Both the position numbers and the translations under genes were made by a program. A stretch of 9,214 nt of DNA. Origin: Planctomycetota bacterium. GTDB taxonomy: Bacteria > Planctomycetota > Phycisphaerae > Phycisphaerales > Phycisphaeraceae. Below, one piece after another: positions 5,632 through 9,214 of the stretch. Numbering within the stretch: position 1 is the first letter of the stretch; each line of letters opens with the position of its first letter. Below the pieces are notes generated by a model. That model was not told the origin of the DNA and made no database searches. It saw only the letters and a program-made list of their open reading frames with translations. Where the stretch lies: NCBI GenBank assembly GCA_029267795.1, contig JAJUHR010000052.1, positions 1 to 9,214 of the forward strand. Reading direction: 5' to 3'.

Positions 5632-6786
5632 ATGGATTTTGACTTGAAACCCATCGCCGAGAAGGTGCGCACCGGCCAGCGCCTCAGCGCCGCCGACGGC
5701 CTGACGCTGCTGCGCAGCCGGGACCTCTGGACGATCGGGGAATTGGCGGACCACGTGCGGCAGAAGCTGCATGGCCGCAGGGCGTATTACAACGTTAACC
5801 GCCACCTGAACTACTCGAATATCTGTGCGCTCAGCTGCAAGTTCTGCTCGTTTTTCCGCAAGAAGGGTCAGGACGGGGCGTACGAGTTTTCGATTGAGCA
5901 GATCGCCCAGCAGGCGCGGCGAGCCTCGGAGGCCGGGGCCACGGAGATGCACATCGTCGGCGGTCTGCACCCTTGGCTGCCGCTGAGCTACTACACCGAG
6001 ATGCTCCGGGCGATCCGGGAGGCCGCCCCGACGCTGCATATCAAGGCGTTTACCGCGGTGGAGGTGGTGCACCTGGCGCGGATCAGCGGTCGGCCGCACC
6101 GGATCGACCAGGTGCTATGCGAATTAAAAGAGGCGGGCCTGGGCTCGCTGCCGGGCGGGGGAGCCGAGGTGTTCGACGACCGCGTGCACGACGAGGCGTT
6201 CAAGGGCAAGATTCGCTCGGACCAGTGGCTCCAGGTCCATCGAACCGCCCACGCGCTGGGGCTGATGTCCAACGCGACGATCCTGTACGGGCACGTCGAG
6301 TCGCTGGAAGACCGGGTGCACCACCTGTGCATGCTGCGGGAGGCTCAAGACGAGGCCGTCGGGGGGAACCACCCGGGTCGGTTCCAGACGGTGATCCCCC
6401 TGCCGTTCGTGCCGGACGACTCCCAGTTGCAACACCTGCCCGGGCCCAGCGGCCTGGACGACCTGAAGATGCTGGCCGTGTGCCGGCTGATGCTGGACAA
6501 CTTCGCGCACGTCAAGGCGTTCTGGGTCATGCAGACGCTGGGGCTGAGCCAGTTGGCCCTGCAATTCGGGGTGGACGACATCGACGGGACCGTGGTGTGG
6601 TACGACATCACCAAGGTCGGCGGCGCGGACACGCATCAGGAGGTGAGCGTCGCGGACCTGCGGCGAGCGGTATGCGAAGCGGGGTTCGAGCCGGTGGAGC
6701 GGGACACGCTGTACCGCCGGGTGCAGCGCGACGGTGCGCGCTGGCGCGTGATCGAAGAACCCGTGGCCGTCGGTGCGTCTAGTTGA
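5632..6786 (+). CDS. mqnE: aminofutalosine synthase (radical SAM), futalosine menaquinone pathway
   Basis: MqnE joins 3-[(1-carboxyvinyl)oxy]benzoate to an adenosyl radical to form aminofutalosine, the second step of the futalosine route to menaquinone. The 384-residue product has the radical SAM cluster motif CALSCKFC with Cys65, Cys69 and Cys72 after NRHLNYSNI (56-64). MqnE-type segments follow: ATEMHIVGGLHPWLPLSYY (103-121), TAVEVVHLARISG (141-153), GLGSLPGGGAEVFDDRV (169-185), HRTAHALGLMSNATILYGHVE (203-223) and IPLPFVPD (255-262). The SLPGGGAEVF form and the adjacent HxxxGL.SNATxLYGH segment fit MqnE better than MqnC. ATG 5632 gives the expected length, though no strong ribosome binding site precedes it. 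Other mqn genes are not in the window. The downstream reductase starts 11 nt after the stop. Confidence 0.93.
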   Translation: MDFDLKPIAEKVRTGQRLSAADGLTLLRSRDLWTIGELADHVRQKLHGRRAYYNVNRHLNYSNICALSCKFCSFFRKKGQDGAYEFSIEQIAQQARRASEAGATEMHIVGGLHPWLPLSYYTEMLRAIREAAPTLHIKAFTAVEVVHLARISGRPHRIDQVLCELKEAGLGSLPGGGAEVFDDRVHDEAFKGKIRSDQWLQVHRTAHALGLMSNATILYGHVESLEDRVHHLCMLREAQDEAVGGNHPGRFQTVIPLPFVPDDSQLQHLPGPSGLDDLKMLAVCRLMLDNFAHVKAFWVMQTLGLSQLALQFGVDDIDGTVVWYDITKVGGADTHQEVSVADLRRAVCEAGFEPVERDTLYRRVQRDGARWRVIEEPVAVGASS

Positions 6787-6796
6787 TACCCGTAGC

Positions 6797-7549
6797 ATGA
6801 ACGAGCACAAAACGGCGATTGTGACCGGGGCCAGCAGCGGGATCGGCCGGGAAGTGGCGGTGCAGCTGGCCGCCAAGGGTTACGCGCTGCTGATCGTGGG
6901 TCGCGATCGAGCCCGGCTCGAGGAGACGGCCCGGCAGGCCGTCGCCCGCGCCGAGGCCGCCGGGGCAACCCCCCGCCGCTGCATCCCCGCCGCGGCCGAC
7001 CTGGCCAACGCCGCCGCTGCCCGTGCGGTGGTCGAAGTCGCCCTGAAGGAACTGGGGCGGATCGACGCGATCGCCAACGTTGCCGGCTACGGCACCGTCA
7101 CCCCCATCGACAAGATCACCCCCGAGCTGTGGCAGCGCACGATCGACGTGAACGTGTCGAGCATTGTGAATCTGACCGCGGCCGTGTGGCCCACGCTGCG
7201 CCGGCAGCGGTCGGGCGTGATCGTCAACGTGTCGTCTTTGTCCAGCGTCGACCCGTTCCCGCACCTGGCCGCTTACGCCACGGCCAAAGCGGCGGTGAAC
7301 ATGTTCACACTCTGCACCGCGCGCGAAGGCCGGGAGATCGGCGTCCGCGCCGTGGCGATCGCCCCGGGGGCGGTGGAGACAGCGATGCTCCGCGCCTTTT
7401 TCGATGAGGCGGCTATCCCGCGCGAGCTCACGCTCGACCCGGCTCTCGTCGCGGGGGTGATCTGCGGCTGTGTCACCGGCGAGCGCGCGTTCGAATCCGG
7501 CAGCACGCTCGTGGTGCCCAGCCCGGGCTCGGTGTTTGCGCTGCGGTAG
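6797..7549 (+). CDS. short-chain dehydrogenase/reductase (SDR)
   Basis: A classical NAD(P)-dependent SDR of 250 residues, the normal family length. The cofactor motif TGASSGIG is at 10-17, the NVAG variant of NNAG at 94-97, the catalytic Ser is most likely Ser147 (13 residues before the tyrosine), and the YxxxK pair is Tyr160 and Lys164 in YATAKAA. APGAVETAM (189-197) is the usual PG loop after the active site. Arg36 in VGRDRARLEE suggests NADP(H) preference (inference). ATG 6797 is preferred over an in-frame GTG at 6773 because family homology starts with KTAIVTG; the GTG would overlap mqnE by 14 nt. With only 10 nt between the mqnE stop and this ATG, the two are probably co-transcribed. The substrate is unknown, and a role in quinone metabolism is only a contextual guess. 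Confidence 0.93.
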   Translation: MNEHKTAIVTGASSGIGREVAVQLAAKGYALLIVGRDRARLEETARQAVARAEAAGATPRRCIPAAADLANAAAARAVVEVALKELGRIDAIANVAGYGTVTPIDKITPELWQRTIDVNVSSIVNLTAAVWPTLRRQRSGVIVNVSSLSSVDPFPHLAAYATAKAAVNMFTLCTAREGREIGVRAVAIAPGAVETAMLRAFFDEAAIPRELTLDPALVAGVICGCVTGERAFESGSTLVVPSPGSVFALR

Positions 7550-7584
7550 CGGCCGAGCGGGATTCGCGTGGGCTCGCACCGGTG

Positions 7585-7659
7585 GTTAAGCCGCCAGTGG
7601 CATCCCGACGCACCCCGCTACGCAACTGGGGCACGCTGCGCTTAGCCCCAGGCACCCGG
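7585..7659 (+). repeat. intergenic inverted repeats with GGCA(C/T)CC tails
   Basis: In the 126 nt after the SDR gene, CTGGGGC (7626-7632) and GCCCCAG (7645-7651) form a 7-bp inverted repeat with a 12-nt loop, running into GCACCCGG. Just before it, CGCCAGTGGCATCCC (7592-7605) follows a small GGTGG/CCGCC stem (7581-7595, with one wobble). The 3' arm leading into GGCACCC is the same arrangement as the palindrome at 2383-2417. No gene is visible here. Membership in one repeat family is inferred from two places only. Confidence 0.45.
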
Positions 7660-7674
7660 CGCGGATTGAAGATT

Positions 7675-7712
7675 AGAAGCCCACGGAGTGCACTCCGCGG
7701 GCTTCTTTTTTT
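7675..7712 (+). terminator. strong intrinsic terminator after mqnE-SDR
   Basis: GAAGCCC (7676-7682) pairs with GGGCTTC (7699-7705) and CGGAGT (7684-7689) pairs with ACTCCG (7692-7697), with a single A-C mismatch between the two stems and a very small loop. A run of seven T (7706-7712) follows directly. This is a textbook rho-independent terminator for the plus strand, 126 nt after the SDR stop. On the minus strand only TAATCTTC follows the stem, so it would terminate korAB less well. Confidence 0.9.
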
Positions 7713-7756
7713 CTGTACGTGTGGGCCGCGCAGCGTACGGAACCACGAAATACGTT

Positions 7757-8779
7757 TTAGCCCTGCACGACGTAGGTCTCGCCGGAGTTGAACAGGGCGT
7801 TCAGGTCGCCGGCGCCCTTGGCGACGATGGCGTCGTGGACCTGTTCGGCCAGGAGGTCCTCGTAGCAGTCGTCCTGGATGCGGTAGAACACGCCCATCGG
7901 CTCGGGGAACTCGGGGTGGGTCATGCGGCTGAGCATGTAAGCGTGGTTGTCGTCGTTCTCGTCGTGGACGAGCAGGTCGTTTTCCGACATGCCGTTCTTG
8001 CCCAGCTCAACGATCTTGGGCTTGCCATTGCGGTCGAGCCAGATGCCCTTGTCGCGGTTCTTGCCAAAGATCAGGGGCTTGCCGTGCTCGAGGTAGATGA
8101 TGTGGTCGAGCTTGGTGTCCTTGTCGGTGGCGTAGTCGAAGGCCTTGTGGTTGAAGATATTGCAGTCCTGGTAGATCTCGACGAAGCTGCAGCCGCGGTG
8201 TTCGGCGGCGCGCTCAAGCACATCGGGCAGGTTCTTGTCCACGTCCACCGCGCGGGCGGCGAAGCTGGCCCCGGATGCCAGGGCGACGGCCAGGGGGCTC
8301 AGCGGCATCTCGATCGAGCCCATCGGGCTGGACTTGGTCTTCTTGCCCTCCTCGCTGGTGGGCGAGTACTGGCCCTTGGTCAGCCCGTAGATGCGGTTGT
8401 TGAAGAGGAGGATCTTGACGTTCACGTTGCGGCGGAGGATATGGAGGATGTGGTTGCCGCCGATGCTCAGGCCGTCGCCGTCACCGGTGACCAGCCACAC
8501 GTCCAGCTCGGGGTTGGCCATCTTGATGCCGGTGGCGATCGCGGGCGCTCGGCCGTGGATGGCGTGGAACCCGTAGGTGCTCATGTAGTACGGGAAGCGG
8601 CTGGAGCAACCGATCCCAGAGACGAACACGGTCTTTTCACGCCGGGCGCCGATCTTGGCGAAGACCTTACGGACCTGATTGAGGATCGCGTAGTCCCCGC
8701 AGCCCGGACACCATCGCACGTCCTGATCAGAGGCGAAATCCTTGGCGGTTAGTACAGCAACTTCCACATCGGCTGGCAT
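7757..8779 (-). CDS. korB: 2-oxoacid:ferredoxin oxidoreductase, beta subunit (2-oxoglutarate type likely)
   Basis: The thiamine-diphosphate-binding subunit of a 2-oxoacid:ferredoxin oxidoreductase, which oxidatively decarboxylates a 2-oxoacid to acyl-CoA and reduces ferredoxin; it works with KorA in the cytosol. The 340-residue product has WCPGCGDY (23-30; Cys24, Cys27), GIGCSSRFPYY (55-65; Cys58), HGRAPAIATGIK (75-86), the ThDP/Mg motif GDGDGLSIGGNH (99-110) with NNRIYGLTKGQ (127-137), and QDCNIFN (204-210; Cys206). These four cysteines are the expected [4Fe-4S] ligands. Length is at the upper end for the family, mostly from a C-terminal part after 210. Start ATG 8779 is supported by GAAGG (8787-8791 on the complement) 7 nt upstream, the clearest ribosome binding site in the window. 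Substrate preference cannot be fixed from sequence alone. Confidence 0.95.
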   Translation of the reverse strand: MPADVEVAVLTAKDFASDQDVRWCPGCGDYAILNQVRKVFAKIGARREKTVFVSGIGCSSRFPYYMSTYGFHAIHGRAPAIATGIKMANPELDVWLVTGDGDGLSIGGNHILHILRRNVNVKILLFNNRIYGLTKGQYSPTSEEGKKTKSSPMGSIEMPLSPLAVALASGASFAARAVDVDKNLPDVLERAAEHRGCSFVEIYQDCNIFNHKAFDYATDKDTKLDHIIYLEHGKPLIFGKNRDKGIWLDRNGKPKIVELGKNGMSENDLLVHDENDDNHAYMLSRMTHPEFPEPMGVFYRIQDDCYEDLLAEQVHDAIVAKGAGDLNALFNSGETYVVQG

Positions 8780-8935
8780 AGATCAACCTTCAAATCAACA
8801 AGAGTCTTCGATCTACCAATCTCGATATTTTATTTCGCACTTGCTCTCAGGCCCCTGCCGAACTCGGTCACGGAAGCGGCCTCTATAGTTATTACTGTTT
8901 CTCCGACGAACCCGTTCGACTTCGACCCGCAGATG
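8780..8935 (-). promoter_or_regulatory. AT-richer korA-korB intergenic leader
   Basis: This gap is noticeably richer in A/T than the surrounding genes. Read on the minus strand it contains TAAAAT (complement of 8827-8832) and a TAATAACTATAGAGG stretch (about 8881-8897 on the complement), either of which could hold a -10 element, but neither has a recognisable -35 box at 16-18 nt. A GAAGG ribosome binding site for korB is at 8787-8791. An own promoter or processed leader for korB is possible, but only the ribosome binding site is well supported. Confidence 0.35.
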
Positions 8936-9214
8936 TCACGCCTCGTCCAGCGTCACGTGGTGGTGGCGAGGGGTGAGGCACTCGCGCTTGCCCCACTTGC
9001 CGCTGATCATCAGGTCGATCGCCTCTTCGATTTCCTCGACGAGGAAGGGCTTGCCCTGCACCTTGTTCAGGCCCTTGGCGTCCACCAGGTATTTGGCGCG
9101 GATCAGCAACCGCAGCTGGCCGGTGTTCAATTCGGGGATCAGCACCTTGTTGAACCGCGCGATGACCTCGCCGAGGTTCTTCGGCAGCGGGTTCAGATAC
9201 CGCAGGTGCACCGC
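8936..9214 (-). CDS. korA: 2-oxoacid:ferredoxin oxidoreductase, alpha subunit (C-terminal part)
   Basis: The frame is open to the window edge, so only the last 92 residues of KorA are present; the N-terminal domains lie outside. The visible sequence, beginning AVHLRYLNPLPKNLGEV, continues with KVLIPELNTGQLRLLIRAKYLVDA and GLNKVQGKPF, the typical C-terminal end of KorA/OorA-type alpha subunits, where this region helps form the dimer and substrate-access side of the enzyme. The stop TGA is at 8936-8938 on the complement. The GTG at 9209-9211 is an internal codon, not a start. korB follows on the same strand after 156 nt, the usual alpha-beta order. Confidence 0.9.
   Translation of the reverse strand, partial: AVHLRYLNPLPKNLGEVIARFNKVLIPELNTGQLRLLIRAKYLVDAKGLNKVQGKPFLVEEIEEAIDLMISGKWGKRECLTPRHHHVTLDEA

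Noticed and set aside
6773..6796. Alternative GTG start for the SDR, overlapping mqnE
   Set aside because: The family N-terminus KTAIVTG fits ATG 6797, and the extra eight residues match nothing expected.
7688..8752. 354-codon open frame on the plus strand opposite korB
   Set aside because: It is fully antisense to a well-supported korB. Its Val/Asp/Gly/His-rich product is typical of the shadow of a high-GC gene, and it shows no family motif.
8844..8850. CTGAGAG on the minus strand before korB, recalling the thiamine-pyrophosphate riboswitch, attractive because KorB uses that cofactor
   Set aside because: The other conserved riboswitch parts (GAACCTGAT-type and the final AGGGA helix) are absent downstream, so a seven-base match is not enough.

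Overview
The window is high-GC bacterial DNA, densely coded on both strands, and most likely from a planctomycete or a close PVC-superphylum relative. The main evidence is the 107-residue protein at 3807-4130. Its N-terminus (MSIDRSLKSASNLSRHCNVL) matches the small basic protein regarded as a signature of the PVC group. The futalosine-pathway gene mqnE, the 2-oxoacid:ferredoxin oxidoreductase genes and the scarcity of Shine-Dalgarno sites fit that placement but do not prove it. I cannot name a genus.

Layout. (1) 1-2291, plus strand: the 3' end of an unidentified gene with a possible B3-like beta-barrel, then nadC (quinolinate phosphoribosyltransferase) and birA (biotin ligase with a helix-turn-helix domain), the last two overlapping by 4 nt. 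(2) 2292-2476: a convergent gap with a palindrome and a repeated GCAAGCGGTGGCACCCCC word. (3) 5465 down to 2477, minus strand: acpS, a single-pass membrane protein with a SPOR-like C-terminus, the PVC small basic protein with a histone-H1-like Ala/Pro/Lys tail (ATGA overlap with the membrane-protein gene), and a class I aminotransferase. (4) 5466-5631: a divergent intergenic region with a very stable GC hairpin. (5) 5632-7549, plus strand: mqnE and a short-chain dehydrogenase/reductase, followed by a strong intrinsic terminator at 7675-7712. (6) 9214 down to 7757, minus strand: the 3' end of korA, a 157-nt AT-richer gap, and korB.

Function. Most genes are core metabolism: NAD and biotin cofactors, activation of acyl carrier protein, menaquinone by the futalosine route, and ferredoxin-linked 2-oxoacid oxidation. 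The last two suggest respiration or electron transfer through menaquinone with low-potential ferredoxin, so anaerobic or facultative growth is plausible (inference).

The least understood part is the coupled pair of SPOR-like membrane protein and PVC signature protein, the best candidate here for an undescribed functional unit. The second is a possible family of intergenic palindromes whose 3' arm runs into GGCACCC. I saw no tRNA, rRNA, CRISPR array, transposase or phage gene.
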